A DNA stretch of 43,463 nt, from positions 1 through 43,463 of the forward strand of contig JAAYUQ010000155.1 in assembly GCA_012517575.1 (NCBI GenBank). Direction: 5' to 3'. Of this stretch, positions 26,017 through 34,905 are shown piece by piece. This DNA comes from Bacteroidales bacterium (GTDB lineage: Bacteria; Bacteroidota; Bacteroidia; Bacteroidales; Paludibacteraceae). Every line of letters starts with the position of its first letter. The stretch's first letter is position 1. The position numbers and the translations under genes were made by a program. The notes under the pieces are model-generated. The model was not told the DNA's origin and made no database searches. It saw only the letters and a program-made list of their open reading frames with translations.

Positions 26017-26805
26017 ATGAGTAGCAGATCTTCTTTCTTTGGTTCTATCCCTGTAATAGTTAAAAATCTGATTCTGATAAATGTGATTTTATGGTTGGCA
26101 ACATTGGTATTGCCACGCTTTTTTTTGCGTTGGGGAATCAATGTCGACTTGAACGATATTCTCGGCATGCATTATTGGGCTTCGGATCAGTTCAATCCGG
26201 CTCAACTTATTACCTATATGTTCATGCATGGAAGTTTTGAACATATTTTTTTCAACATGTTTGCCTTGTTTATGTTTGGAGCCGTATTGGAACAATTTTG
26301 GGGACCTAAACGCTTCATGATTTATTATTTGGTTACGGGTGTGGGAGCAGCTCTTGTGCAACAATTATTTTGGACAATTGAATATCAGCCTGTGGTAAAT
26401 GCTTTGACAGAAGCCATCGAAACCGGATCAAAAGAATCATTGCTATTGCAGGAAAATTTGTTGTCTCGATTTTTTAGAATCAACGATTTGGCTGCTCTGG
26501 ACACAACCTCATTGATTGAACTGAAGCATCTCTTCGTAAATCTACCAGTAACCATTGGCGCTTCAGGAGCAATTTTCGGATTGCTGCTGGCTTTTGGATG
26601 GCTGTTTCCCGACGCAAAACTAATGATTATATTTTTCCCTATTCCTATCAGAGCAAGAATTTTTGTGCTAATGTATGCCGTTGCTGAATTATTTTTAGGT
26701 GTGGCCAGTTTTACAGGCGATAATGTCGCTCATTTTGCTCATTTGGGCGGAATGCTCTTTGGAATTTTCCTGATTCTGTACTGGAAGAAAAAAGGGGTGC
26801 ATTGA
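26017..26805 (+). CDS. rhomboid-family intramembrane serine protease
   Basis: The 262-residue membrane protein has the rhomboid core: an N-terminal helix (VKNLILINVILWLATLVLP), HGSFEHIFFNMFALFMFG (the conserved HxxxN), the catalytic Ser in GASGAIFGLLLAFGW (about residue 183) and the catalytic His in HFAHLGGMLFGIFL (about 241). Rhomboids cleave substrates within the membrane. A segment of about 50 residues (VNALTEAIETGSKESLL...) between TM helices is a cytoplasmic or periplasmic insertion. A second rhomboid gene follows directly on the same strand, as in other Bacteroidales. Confidence 0.95.
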   Translation: MSSRSSFFGSIPVIVKNLILINVILWLATLVLPRFFLRWGINVDLNDILGMHYWASDQFNPAQLITYMFMHGSFEHIFFNMFALFMFGAVLEQFWGPKRFMIYYLVTGVGAALVQQLFWTIEYQPVVNALTEAIETGSKESLLLQENLLSRFFRINDLAALDTTSLIELKHLFVNLPVTIGASGAIFGLLLAFGWLFPDAKLMIIFFPIPIRARIFVLMYAVAELFLGVASFTGDNVAHFAHLGGMLFGIFLILYWKKKGVH

Positions 26806-26879
26806 AAGGAATATCTTGCAAACAATTTAACTAAAAAAGTACAATCTCTTGATTTACAAAAAATATTTGTTTCTTAATT

Positions 26880-27773
26880 ATGAATATTTTCGACAATATT
26901 AAATTATCCTTTCGTCAAGGGAGTAATCTGATTAAACTCATATACATCAATGCCGGTGTATTTTTGTTATATCATGCCATTTTAATTGCTTTCAAACTTT
27001 TCAATTCCAATGGTATTTTCCTCCTTCCCTTTTTGGCCATGCCGGCAGACGGGCTTCAGTTGCTTTATCATTTCTGGACACCGGTTACTTACATGTTCAT
27101 GCATGAAGGTTTTCTTCATCTGTTTTTCAACATGTTATGTCTTTATTGGTTCGGCAAAATCTTTTTGATGTATTATTCCGAAAAACAACTTACCGGTTTA
27201 TACTTGGTAGGTGGATGGATGGCTGGATTGTTTTATTTCCTGTCTTTTAACATTTTTCCCTATTTTAATGCAGTAGTTTCTCAAACTTTACTTTTAGGCG
27301 CTTCCGGTTCCATAATGGCAATTATCGTAGCTTCAGCTGTAGCATCTCCAAATCTGGAAATGCGGGTATTGTTTCTTGGTAACGTAAAATTGAAATACAT
27401 TGCATTGGTAGCCGTTCTTACAAGTTTTTTCGGTATCACTTCCAACAATGCCGGAGGTGAAATTGCCCATTTGGGAGGAGCTTTGACGGGTTACCTTTTT
27501 GTTGTATCTTTGCGTAAAGGGAAAGATATTACCAAATGGTTGAACGTATTACTGGATAATGTTGTGAATCTTTTTTCGAGAAAAAAGCTCAAAGTCAAAA
27601 AAACCAAATATTCGGCTCCTTACCGAAAAATGACAGATGAAGAATTCAACATGGAAAAGGTGCGACGGATGCAGGAAATAGACAGAATACTCGACAAAAT
27701 AAAATCATCGGGATACGACAGCCTGACATCAGAAGAAAAGAAACGCCTTTTTGAACAGGGAAAACCCAACTAA
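26880..27773 (+). CDS. second rhomboid-family intramembrane protease
   Basis: This 297-residue protein repeats the rhomboid core: MHEGFLHLFFNMLCLYWFG, catalytic Ser in LLGASGSIMAIIVAS (about residue 142) and catalytic His in EIAHLGGALTGYLF (about 197). It carries a basic cytoplasmic tail of about 80 residues (FSRKKLKVKKTKYSAPYRKMTDEEFNMEKVRRMQEIDRILDKIKSSGYDSLTSEEKKRLFE), a DUF6576-like C-terminal extension common in Bacteroidota rhomboids. Sequence similarity to the first rhomboid seems low outside the motifs, so this is not a recent duplication. Confidence 0.95.
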   Translation: MNIFDNIKLSFRQGSNLIKLIYINAGVFLLYHAILIAFKLFNSNGIFLLPFLAMPADGLQLLYHFWTPVTYMFMHEGFLHLFFNMLCLYWFGKIFLMYYSEKQLTGLYLVGGWMAGLFYFLSFNIFPYFNAVVSQTLLLGASGSIMAIIVASAVASPNLEMRVLFLGNVKLKYIALVAVLTSFFGITSNNAGGEIAHLGGALTGYLFVVSLRKGKDITKWLNVLLDNVVNLFSRKKLKVKKTKYSAPYRKMTDEEFNMEKVRRMQEIDRILDKIKSSGYDSLTSEEKKRLFEQGKPN

Positions 27774-27840
27774 ATTCTTTATTTTACACATTGCGAACCG
27801 TTTCTTTTCCACAAACCAACAACTGAAACGAAGATAAAAA

Positions 27841-28941
27841 ATGATTCTAAAAAAAATTACAAAATGGGGTTTGGTGGCGGCAAATGTTATTGTAGCATTG
27901 ACATTGCTCTTTAGCGTTCTTGCCAGTTTTGTAAGTCCTGCCGTATTTACATTTCCGGCTTATTTCGCACTTGTTTTTCCTGTTATTTTTTTCCTTAATC
28001 TTGCATTTGTTTTGTTGTGGTTGTTGTTACGAAAATGGTATTTTCTTATCTCCCTCTGTTTAATGCTTCTTTCTTTCCCTCAATTAAAGGAAAATTTTTC
28101 CTTTCGCTTCAAAAATCCGCCGGTTTCTTCATCCAAACCCGATTTCACTATTTTGAGTTACAATACCCACATGATGGGGCTTGAAAAAAAACACAATAAA
28201 GAAAACAAAAAAATTAATCCGGTTATTCAATACGTACTTTCAACCAATGCAGACATTGTGTGCTTGCAGGAATTTATGGTCAGTACAAAGGAGAAATATT
28301 TAACCGAAGAAGATGCGATGAAAGCCTTTAAGAAATATCCCTATCATCATATATATTTCAAAGCCAAAGAAAAAAGAAGCTGGTTGGGAATTGCAACATT
28401 TTCCAAGTTCCCCATTATCAACCGGCAAACCATAGCCTATACATCTTCAGCCAACGCCTCTATTTACAGTGATATAAATATTCGTGGAAAAACTATCAGA
28501 GTAGTCAACAATCATCTTGAATCCAATCAGTTAACTGAGAAGGACAAAGCCATGCCTTATCAGTTGAAAGAAAATTTCAACACCGATTTGGCAACCCACA
28601 TCACCCTTTACTTTTCAAAAAAATTAGGAGCCGCTTACAAACTCAGAGCTATGCAAGCCGATGAAGTAAAAAAGGTTGTTTCTTCTTCTCCTTATCCTGT
28701 GGTTGTTTGTGGTGATTTTAATGATGTGCCTTCTTCCTATGCCTACACAAAAATACGCGGAAAATTGAAAGACAGTTTTCTGGAGCAGGGAAAAGGATTC
28801 GGCTGGACTTTCAACGAAAAACATTATCGATTCCGTATCGATTATATTTTTCATGACCCTTCCCTGATTTTGTTGAACTTTAAAACAGATAAAGTACCCT
28901 ATTCAGATCATTTCCCTTTGAAAGCAGCATTTTCGCTATAA
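27841..28941 (+). CDS. membrane-anchored endonuclease/exonuclease/phosphatase (EEP) family protein
   Basis: The 366-residue product has three N-terminal hydrophobic segments (residues about 10-85) and then the EEP fold: FTILSYNTHMMG, ADIVCLQEFM (metal Glu), WLGIATFSKFPIIN, VVNNHLESNQL, PVVVCGDFNDVPSSYAY and FRIDYIFHD ... YSDHFPLKA (catalytic His). All catalytic positions appear intact. Members cleave phosphodiesters in nucleic acids, phosphoinositides or sphingolipids; the catalytic domain here is probably periplasmic. It follows the rhomboid pair by 67 nt, a gene order seen in other Bacteroidales. Confidence 0.92.
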   Translation: MILKKITKWGLVAANVIVALTLLFSVLASFVSPAVFTFPAYFALVFPVIFFLNLAFVLLWLLLRKWYFLISLCLMLLSFPQLKENFSFRFKNPPVSSSKPDFTILSYNTHMMGLEKKHNKENKKINPVIQYVLSTNADIVCLQEFMVSTKEKYLTEEDAMKAFKKYPYHHIYFKAKEKRSWLGIATFSKFPIINRQTIAYTSSANASIYSDINIRGKTIRVVNNHLESNQLTEKDKAMPYQLKENFNTDLATHITLYFSKKLGAAYKLRAMQADEVKKVVSSSPYPVVVCGDFNDVPSSYAYTKIRGKLKDSFLEQGKGFGWTFNEKHYRFRIDYIFHDPSLILLNFKTDKVPYSDHFPLKAAFSL

Positions 28942-29012
28942 CAAACAAAAAAGAACTACTTTTCAAACCATCATTTTTCTCCTTTTATAATCGAAAATCG
29001 TTCTCTTATTGC

Positions 29013-29020
29013 TAAATTTG
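29013..29020 (+). promoter_or_regulatory. gcvH-purE -7 element
   Basis: TAAATTTG matches TAnnTTTG and lies 44 nt upstream of the gcvH ATG. No clear -33 box is seen. Confidence 0.4.
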
Positions 29021-29064
29021 TAAAAAAAATTTTACCATTCAAACCCTCTAAAAAACAGAAAAAA

Positions 29065-29442
29065 ATGAACGTACCTGAAAATTTAAAGTACACTAACGAA
29101 CACGAATGGATCAAGGTTGAAGGCGATACAGCCGTTGTTGGCATTACTGATTACGCCCAACACGAATTGGGAGAAATTGTCTTTGTTGAAGTTGAAACGG
29201 TAGGAGAAACGCTGGAAGCCGGTGAAGTTTTTGGCACAGTAGAAGCCGTAAAAACTGTTTCAGAACTTTTTTTGCCGGTAGGTGGAGAAATTCTGGACTT
29301 TAACTCCGATTTGGAAAATGCGCCGGAATTGGTCAACGACGATCCTTATGGAAAAGGTTGGATTGTCAAAATAAAAATCTCTGATGTTTCAGAACTCGAG
29401 CAACTACTGACAGCTGAAGAATACAAAAAACTGATTGCCTGA
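29065..29442 (+). CDS. gcvH: glycine cleavage system H protein
   Basis: The 125-residue lipoyl carrier shuttles the aminomethyl group between the P and T proteins of glycine decarboxylase. It shows YTNEHEWIKVEGDTAVVGITDYAQHELGEIVFVE and the lipoylation site EAVKTVSE with Lys63. Length is normal. gcvT, gcvP and lpd are not in the window. It pairs with purE 40 nt downstream. Confidence 0.98.
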   Translation: MNVPENLKYTNEHEWIKVEGDTAVVGITDYAQHELGEIVFVEVETVGETLEAGEVFGTVEAVKTVSELFLPVGGEILDFNSDLENAPELVNDDPYGKGWIVKIKISDVSELEQLLTAEEYKKLIA

Positions 29443-29482
29443 AAAATGAACATGATCTAAATCTGCAACCAATTATCAAAAA

Positions 29483-29989
29483 ATGAAACCAAAAGTAAGC
29501 ATCATCATGGGCAGCACTTCCGATTTGAAAATTATGGAAAAGGCTGCCAAATTGTTGAATGAATTTGAAATTCCTTTTGAAATCAATGCCTTGTCTGCCC
29601 ATCGTACACCAAAAGAAGTTGAAGATTTTGCCACCCATGCCCAAGAAAGAGGAATTGAAGTCATTATCGCTGGCGCCGGAATGGCAGCACATTTGCCGGG
29701 TGTAATTGCTTCCATGACTACTTTACCAGTTATTGGAGTGCCCATCGATGCTTCTATGGACGGATGGGACGCTTTATTGTCAATTGTACAAATGCCACCG
29801 GGAATTCCCGTTGCCACTGTTGGAATAAATGCGGCACAGAATGCAGGAATTTTAGCTATTGAAATATTGGCGCTGAAAGATTCAAACCTTCTTGTTCGTC
29901 TGAAATCCTACAAGGAAGATCTGAAACAAAAAATTGTGGAAGCCAACCAACAACTTAAAGAAGTAAAATACCCTTTCAAAACCAATTAG
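29483..29989 (+). CDS. purE: 5-(carboxyamino)imidazole ribonucleotide mutase
   Basis: This 168-residue enzyme converts N5-CAIR to CAIR in purine synthesis. Class I PurE motifs are present: IIMGSTSDLKIMEKAAKLL, NALSAHRTPKEVEDFA, VIIAGAGMAAHLPGVIASMTTLPVIGVPI, GWDALLSIVQMPPGIPVATVGINAAQNAGILA. purK is not adjacent. In many Bacteroidales ispG follows gcvH-purE; here a terminator follows instead. Confidence 0.97.
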   Translation: MKPKVSIIMGSTSDLKIMEKAAKLLNEFEIPFEINALSAHRTPKEVEDFATHAQERGIEVIIAGAGMAAHLPGVIASMTTLPVIGVPIDASMDGWDALLSIVQMPPGIPVATVGINAAQNAGILAIEILALKDSNLLVRLKSYKEDLKQKIVEANQQLKEVKYPFKTN

Positions 29990-30023
29990 CAGGCTCTTGG
30001 GGCTAAGAATAATGTGTTATTTT

Positions 30024-30057
30024 AAAAAGCCGTTTTTTTTGCAAAAGCGGTTTTTTT
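30024..30057. terminator. terminator between purE and the AlkD-like gene
   Basis: AAAAAGCCG (30024-30032) pairs with CGGTTTTTTT (30048-30057), with one G-U pair, in a 35-nt hairpin ending in a T run. It overlaps the last codon of the convergent gene and can serve both strands. Confidence 0.7.
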
Positions 30058-30778
30058 ATTTTATCTGTCCTTTTAAAAATTGCTGACGCAAGTCTTCGTC
30101 AAATTTTTCGATAGCATACCGAAGCATGGTTCGGGGCATTTGCCGATAGTGCTTTAACAAAAAAACCATTTCTGCGTCTTTGTTTCTATTTCCCACTTCT
30201 CTAAGCATCCATCCCACAGCCTTATGAATTAAATCGTGGGGATGATAGAGCAATATTTCAGAAATTTTGAAAGTATCGTCAAACTGACCGCAACGAATAA
30301 AATAAAACGTTGAAATGATGGCAATTCGTTGTTTCCAAAGGTCGTTGGTATGAACAAATTCGTAAAGTAAGTCTCTGTTTTTGTCAAACAAGTAACAGCC
30401 CAAAATATTAGGGGCAGAAGCATCTACCAAATCCCAATTATTGATAAAAGATATGTTGTTGAGATAAAAGTCTGCTATCAAAGATCTTCCAGGTTCGTTC
30501 GCTTTCTCAAATTTGTAACAAAGCATAAAAAGCGCTATCGATCGGTATTCGTGAATTTCATTTCTTAAAAATTGTTCCAACTCACTCAAATTAATATCCC
30601 TAAAATATTTTTTTGCAATCTTCCGCTGAAAAGGAACATTTACTCCAATAAATTTGTCACCTTCTCCATATTCGCCCGGACCCGTTTTGAAAAACCGAAA
30701 GTGATGCTGAGCTTTTTCGGCAGATGCCTGTTCATTCAATGCTGCAATTATGGTTTGGAGTAAATTTATTTCATTCAT
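30056..30778 (-). CDS. DNA alkylation repair protein (AlkD-like DNA glycosylase)
   Basis: This 240-residue HEAT-like repeat protein resembles AlkD/AlkC-family glycosylases that remove alkylated bases. It shows the family start YGEGDKFIGVNVPFQRKIAKKYF, the central NNWDLVDASAPNILG with Trp and Asp (about residues 113 and 117) at the AlkD active-site positions, an Arg in LWKQRIAIISTFYFI and HKAVGWMLREVGNRN near the C-terminus, all conserved. It lies 65 nt downstream of the beta-barrel gene on the same strand. Substrate has to be inferred from the family (3- and 7-methylpurines). Confidence 0.93.
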   Translation of the reverse strand: MNEINLLQTIIAALNEQASAEKAQHHFRFFKTGPGEYGEGDKFIGVNVPFQRKIAKKYFRDINLSELEQFLRNEIHEYRSIALFMLCYKFEKANEPGRSLIADFYLNNISFINNWDLVDASAPNILGCYLFDKNRDLLYEFVHTNDLWKQRIAIISTFYFIRCGQFDDTFKISEILLYHPHDLIHKAVGWMLREVGNRNKDAEMVFLLKHYRQMPRTMLRYAIEKFDEDLRQQFLKGQIK

Positions 30779-30843
30779 TATCAGTAGATTAGTAATTATA
30801 ACGGAACAAAAAACTTTAGAGATTTTTTAAATCAAAGGAAATG

Positions 30844-31614
30844 TCAGAATTGAATCCCGAGTTGCAAACCCAATTGCTTCATATTTGCTGTACCCTCGTA
30901 ATGATAGGTCCCCGTAGAAATTGTTTCGGAAAGTTGTCCGCCAAATTGCTGAATACCAGCATAAATTCCACAAAAAAGTTTTGTCTTATAACTTAAACGG
31001 GAACTGATGCCGGCAGCCGCTTTAACCAATATGCCACCTTCCCAGCCGGATGACATGGAAAAAGCATAACCTGCATCCATGCGAACAAAAGGCGAAATTC
31101 GATTTGTAGTAAAAGTATTTTGCAATCGAAGAAAAACCGGTAAAAAATTTAAAGACGAAGTATTTTTTAAATAAGTTGAGTTATATCCTGCGCCCAAACC
31201 AACAAAAAAGTTTTCTGAAAAAACTTTGTTCTTCCCCAAAACAAAAGCAATTTGCGTACTGGGTGAAATATCAAAACTATTTTTAGCGCTTGAAATTCCT
31301 CCACACGCATCCAATACTGCAAAAAAATTTTGATTTTCGTCAAATAGAACATCCTGCGATATTTTTTCAGGTTTATCGAGAACATCTATCTTTTCTTTGG
31401 AAATATCCTTGATTTCTTCAAGCGGGAACTGGTATCGAACACCTTCGTCGGTTTGCAAAATAAGCATTTTGTCGTTCCGAAAAACAATATCTCCATAATA
31501 AATTTCACCGGTTTTCATCACAATTTTATCCCGGTCCTTAACCACAGATTGTGACAAAACAGTCCATATATTTACTAAAAACAGAATGAACAAAAGGGCA
31601 ATCGGTTTTTTCAT
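30844..31614 (-). CDS. putative outer-membrane beta-barrel protein
   Basis: The 256-residue product has a signal peptide (MKKPIALLFILFLVNIWTVLS). Residues about 25-70 form a small beta domain (IVMKTGEIYYGDIVFRNDKMLILQTDEGVRYQFPLEEI), the kind of SH3-like module that precedes some Bacteroidota barrels. The rest has alternating strands (FFVGLGAGYNSTYL, FLPVFLRLQNTF, ISPFVRMDAGYAFSM, GILVKAAAGISSRLSYKTKLFCGIYAGIQQ) and ends LGLQLGIQF with a terminal Phe, as expected for the BAM signal. It starts 17 nt after the argD stop, so it is probably cotranscribed with argD. No specific function recognised. Confidence 0.75.
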   Translation of the reverse strand: MKKPIALLFILFLVNIWTVLSQSVVKDRDKIVMKTGEIYYGDIVFRNDKMLILQTDEGVRYQFPLEEIKDISKEKIDVLDKPEKISQDVLFDENQNFFAVLDACGGISSAKNSFDISPSTQIAFVLGKNKVFSENFFVGLGAGYNSTYLKNTSSLNFLPVFLRLQNTFTTNRISPFVRMDAGYAFSMSSGWEGGILVKAAAGISSRLSYKTKLFCGIYAGIQQFGGQLSETISTGTYHYEGTANMKQLGLQLGIQF

Positions 31615-31631
31615 AGATTGTACAAGAAAAA

Positions 31632-32756
31632 TTATTTTAGTACTTCCGCAAACCGATCAAGGAATAGATCGGCATCCTGCTTGGTAAGGCAAAGAGGTGG
31701 CAACAAACGGATAATATTTGAACCACTTACGCCGGTAAATATTTTCTTTTCGAACAACAGGCGTTCTCTCAATTTTTTTACCGGTTCTTCAAATTCAATC
31801 CCTATCATCAAACCTTTTCCTCTCACTTCTTTTAATCGTGGAAATTTTTGTATTTCGTTTATCAAATAATTTCCCACTTGCAAAGCATTTTCCATCAGAT
31901 GTTCATGCTGCAGGACATCCAAAACTGCAATGGCAGCCGTACACACAAGATGATTTCCACCAAAAGTAGTTCCCAACATTCCGTAAGTTGGTTTAAACAT
32001 GGGGCTGATAATTACTCCACCAATGGGAACTCCGTTTCCCATGCCCTTTGCGGTAGTAATAATATCGGGTCGGATACCGGCATATTGATGAGCGAAAAAT
32101 TTTCCACTCCGTCCATAACCCGATTGAATTTCGTCCAAAATAAGAACGGTTCCGGTCTCCTTGCAGGCAGTACTTATTGCTTTCAGAAACGCCGGCTGTG
32201 GAATCTGTATTCCTCCCACTCCCTGAATACCTTCAATAATTACCGCACAAACAACTCTGTTTTTCAAAGATTGAAGAACTGCTTCCGTATCGTTCAACGG
32301 AAGAAATTCAACTTCGAAATTCTGGTTGATGGGCGCTTTAATAGCAGGATTGTCAGTAACTCCAACAGCAGCCGAAGTTCTTCCGTGAAAACTTTTTCCG
32401 AAAGCAATCACCTTGCTTCGTCCATTATGAAAGGAAGCCAGTTTCAAGGCATTTTCGTTAGCTTCTGCTCCCGAATTGATAAGGAACAGAGAATAGTCAT
32501 CGTATCCCGAAATCTTCCCAAGTTTGTCGGCTAATTCAATTTGTAAACTGTTGATAACAGAATTGGAGTAAAAAACCAAATTCTGAATCTGATCCGATAA
32601 TTTTTTTACAAAATAGGGATGCGAATGCCCAATGGAAATAACAGCATGACCTCCATAAAAATCGAGATATTCCGTACCATTTTTGTCATAAGTACGGCAT
32701 CCCTGCCCTTTGACAATTTCTATGTCAAAAAGCGGATACACATCAAAAAGATTCAT
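31632..32756 (-). CDS. argD: acetylornithine/succinylornithine aminotransferase
   Basis: The 374-residue PLP-dependent class III aminotransferase shows YLDFYGGHAVISIGHSHP, NSGAEANENALKLA, GKSFHGRTSAAVGVT, VLILDEIQSGYGRSG and the PLP lysine in TTAKGMGNGVPIGG (about residue 238). It acts in arginine synthesis on N-acylornithine; in Bacteroides the acyl group is succinyl, which may hold here but is not visible in the sequence. It stands apart from other arg genes. The next genes downstream encode a beta-barrel and the AlkD-like protein. Confidence 0.93.
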   Translation of the reverse strand: MNLFDVYPLFDIEIVKGQGCRTYDKNGTEYLDFYGGHAVISIGHSHPYFVKKLSDQIQNLVFYSNSVINSLQIELADKLGKISGYDDYSLFLINSGAEANENALKLASFHNGRSKVIAFGKSFHGRTSAAVGVTDNPAIKAPINQNFEVEFLPLNDTEAVLQSLKNRVVCAVIIEGIQGVGGIQIPQPAFLKAISTACKETGTVLILDEIQSGYGRSGKFFAHQYAGIRPDIITTAKGMGNGVPIGGVIISPMFKPTYGMLGTTFGGNHLVCTAAIAVLDVLQHEHLMENALQVGNYLINEIQKFPRLKEVRGKGLMIGIEFEEPVKKLRERLLFEKKIFTGVSGSNIIRLLPPLCLTKQDADLFLDRFAEVLK

Positions 32757-32818
32757 ATTATATTGATTTTCTGATAATTTACTGTTTTGTCAATTTTAAA
32801 ACAAACAAAAACAAATTA

Positions 32819-32826
32819 CAAAATTA
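32819..32826 (-). promoter_or_regulatory. argD -7 element
   Basis: The minus strand reads TAATTTTG, an exact TAnnTTTG match, 63 nt upstream of the argD ATG. No TTTG at -33. Confidence 0.35.
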
Positions 32827-32909
32827 CCATTTTTTTGTAAGGAATAATTGTTTAAGGACAAAATTGAACGAAATATTGAAAAAACAGGTCGGTTAGAAAT
32901 AATGAAAAG

Positions 32910-32952
32910 TTCATTTGAAAATTTAGCGCAAATATTTGCTTTATCAAATGAA
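32910..32952. repeat. nested inverted repeat, candidate operator
   Basis: TTCATTTGA (32910-32918) and TCAAATGAA (32944-32952) are perfect inverted repeats, and between them lies the perfect 12-bp palindrome GCAAATATTTGC (32928-32939). There is no T tract, so it does not look like a terminator. The symmetry suits a dimeric DNA-binding protein or a hairpin. Confidence 0.5.
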
Positions 32953-33163
32953 AACTCAACTTCTCCAATAATATGACAACTTAGAAAAAGTTATAAATAG
33001 AGCGTTGAATTTCATATAAGAAAGAGTTTTTCTCCGGCAAAAAACTTACAAAATTTGCAATAAAACATTTTATACCTATTTTTATCGTCAGAAAGAGAGA
33101 TTAAACTGAAAAAACTCGTAATTTTACAAAAAGATTCAAAAGAACCAATTATTCAATTCCGGC

Positions 33164-34825
33164 ATGGAGAAAACCGTAACTATTTATTGTAAAAATACCC
33201 GTTCGTACCATAATTTTCCATTGGGAACATCCTTGATCGAAATTTACCGGTCATTAAACATTCAATTAAAATATCAGGTAGTTGCAGCCCGAGTAAATTA
33301 TAAAGTTGAAGACCTCAATTTTTTAATTTACAAGCCTAAAGATATAGAATTTATTGATTTAAGCACCTCTTCAGGCATGCGCGTCTATGTTCGTACACTG
33401 ACTATGGTAGTTGCTAAAGCCATTTCGGAGTTATTTCCGGAAGGCACTATTCGCATCGAACATCCCTTATCGAAAGGATATTATTGCGTACTGAACAACA
33501 TCGATGAACCAGTAACACAAAACTTGGTCGAAAAAATTAAAGAACGGATTAATTTAATTATCTCTCAAGGAAAAGACATTATTTGTGAAGAAAAACAAAC
33601 CACTGAAGTAATCAAACTATTTGCCGACCAGAAGGATAAAATTGTTCTTTTTCAAACTTTGGGCAATCCGTATTGCCGATATTTCAGGATAGATGACTAT
33701 ATCGATTATTACAACGGCGTTCTGTTGCCCTCAACAGATTATCTATATCTCTATGATTTGATTCCCTATTACGAAGGATTGTTGCTGCGTGTTCCAAATA
33801 GAGAAAATCCGACAAAACTGGAAGAAATTGTTCCTCAGCCAAAGCTTTACGATATTTTTAAAGAATACGTGGGGTGGAACAAAATTATGAATCTGAGCAA
33901 TGTAGGAGAATTTAACATCGCTTGCCGTAACAAACAGGCTTTTGCGCTCATAAAAATTTCGGAAGCTTTGCACGAAAAAAAAGTAGCCACTATTGCCGAC
34001 ATTATAGCCCAACAGAAAGACAAAGTTAAATTTGTACTTATCTCGGGGCCTTCCTCTTCGGGCAAAACAACATTCAGTAAACGTCTTTCGGTTCAACTTG
34101 CTGTTTGTCGCATGAAACCCGTAACTATTTCGCTTGATAATTATTTTGTAGATAGAGACCAAACTCCACACGACGAAAATGGAGAGTTGGATTTCGAACA
34201 TTTACATGCGCTCGATTTGAAACTGCTGAATCAACATCTTCATCAACTCTTGGAAGGAAAAGAAATTGAACTTCCCAATTTCAACTTTGAGGAGGGTCGT
34301 CGCTATTATCGTGGAGATAAGCTAAAACTATTGGAAGACAGTATTTTAATCATAGAAGGCATTCATGCATTGAATCCTGAACTCCTTCCGGAAATTCCGG
34401 CAGAAGCTACTTTTAAAATTTATGTTTCAGCGCTGACCACCATTTCTATTGACAATCACAATTGGATACCAACCACCGACACCAGATTGCTGCGCCGAAT
34501 AATTCGTGACTCCCGATACAGAAGCTATTCGGCAAGGGAAACCATAGCGCGTTGGGAAAGTGTAAGAAAAGGCGAAGAAAAATGGATTTTCCCTTTTCAG
34601 GAGAATGCCGATGTGATGTTCAACTCTGCGCTGCTTTTTGAGTTTGCTGTGCTAAAACGCTATGCTGAACCTTTACTGGCGGAAGTTCCTAAATATTGCG
34701 ACGAATACACCGAGGCCCATCGTCTCATAAAATTTTTAAATTATTTTGTGCCGATTCCCGACAGAGAAATTCCTCCAACATCACTTTTGCGGGAATTTGT
34801 AGGTGGAAGTAGTTTCAGGTATTAA
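33164..34825 (+). CDS. nucleoside kinase: TGS/ThrRS-like N-terminus fused to uridine kinase
   Basis: The 553-residue product starts with a TGS-like domain (residues about 1-65, VTIYCKNTRSYHNFPLGTSLIEIYRSLN), then a threonyl-tRNA-synthetase second-additional-domain-like part (VVAKAISELFPEGTIRIEHPLSKGYYCVLN), and from about residue 285 a P-loop kinase of the uridine kinase type: Walker A ISGPSSSGKTTFSKRL, SLDNYFVDRDQTPHDENGELDFEH, ILIIEGIHALNPEL and TTDTRLLRRIIRDSRYR. This fusion is known across Bacteroidota and Firmicutes and is annotated as nucleoside kinase. The kinase would phosphorylate uridine or a related nucleoside; the role of the tRNA-synthetase-like part is unknown. Confidence 0.93.
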   Translation: MEKTVTIYCKNTRSYHNFPLGTSLIEIYRSLNIQLKYQVVAARVNYKVEDLNFLIYKPKDIEFIDLSTSSGMRVYVRTLTMVVAKAISELFPEGTIRIEHPLSKGYYCVLNNIDEPVTQNLVEKIKERINLIISQGKDIICEEKQTTEVIKLFADQKDKIVLFQTLGNPYCRYFRIDDYIDYYNGVLLPSTDYLYLYDLIPYYEGLLLRVPNRENPTKLEEIVPQPKLYDIFKEYVGWNKIMNLSNVGEFNIACRNKQAFALIKISEALHEKKVATIADIIAQQKDKVKFVLISGPSSSGKTTFSKRLSVQLAVCRMKPVTISLDNYFVDRDQTPHDENGELDFEHLHALDLKLLNQHLHQLLEGKEIELPNFNFEEGRRYYRGDKLKLLEDSILIIEGIHALNPELLPEIPAEATFKIYVSALTTISIDNHNWIPTTDTRLLRRIIRDSRYRSYSARETIARWESVRKGEEKWIFPFQENADVMFNSALLFEFAVLKRYAEPLLAEVPKYCDEYTEAHRLIKFLNYFVPIPDREIPPTSLLREFVGGSSFRY

Positions 34826-34872
34826 AAAAACATTAAAAATTTAAGTATGCTATTTTATATTAAAAAAAAAAT

Positions 34873-34880
34873 TAATTTTG
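34873..34880 (+). promoter_or_regulatory. -7 element for the beta-barrel gene at 34906
   Basis: TAATTTTG matches TAnnTTTG 25 nt upstream of the ATG, a typical distance for this phylum. Confidence 0.45.
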
Positions 34881-34905
34881 CAACCAATCCATTTCAAATA
34901 TAAGC

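Larger units (their letters stand above)
32757..33163. other. gene-free interval between argD and the nucleoside kinase gene
   Basis: These 407 bp between divergent genes contain the argD -7 element and a nested inverted repeat at 32910-32952, described separately. No coding frame is credible. Confidence 0.6.

Noticed and set aside
31848-32534. 228-codon frame on the plus strand opposite argD
   Set aside because: It lies wholly antisense to a well-conserved aminotransferase gene and its translation is low-complexity Ser/Asn-rich, as expected from a shadow frame.
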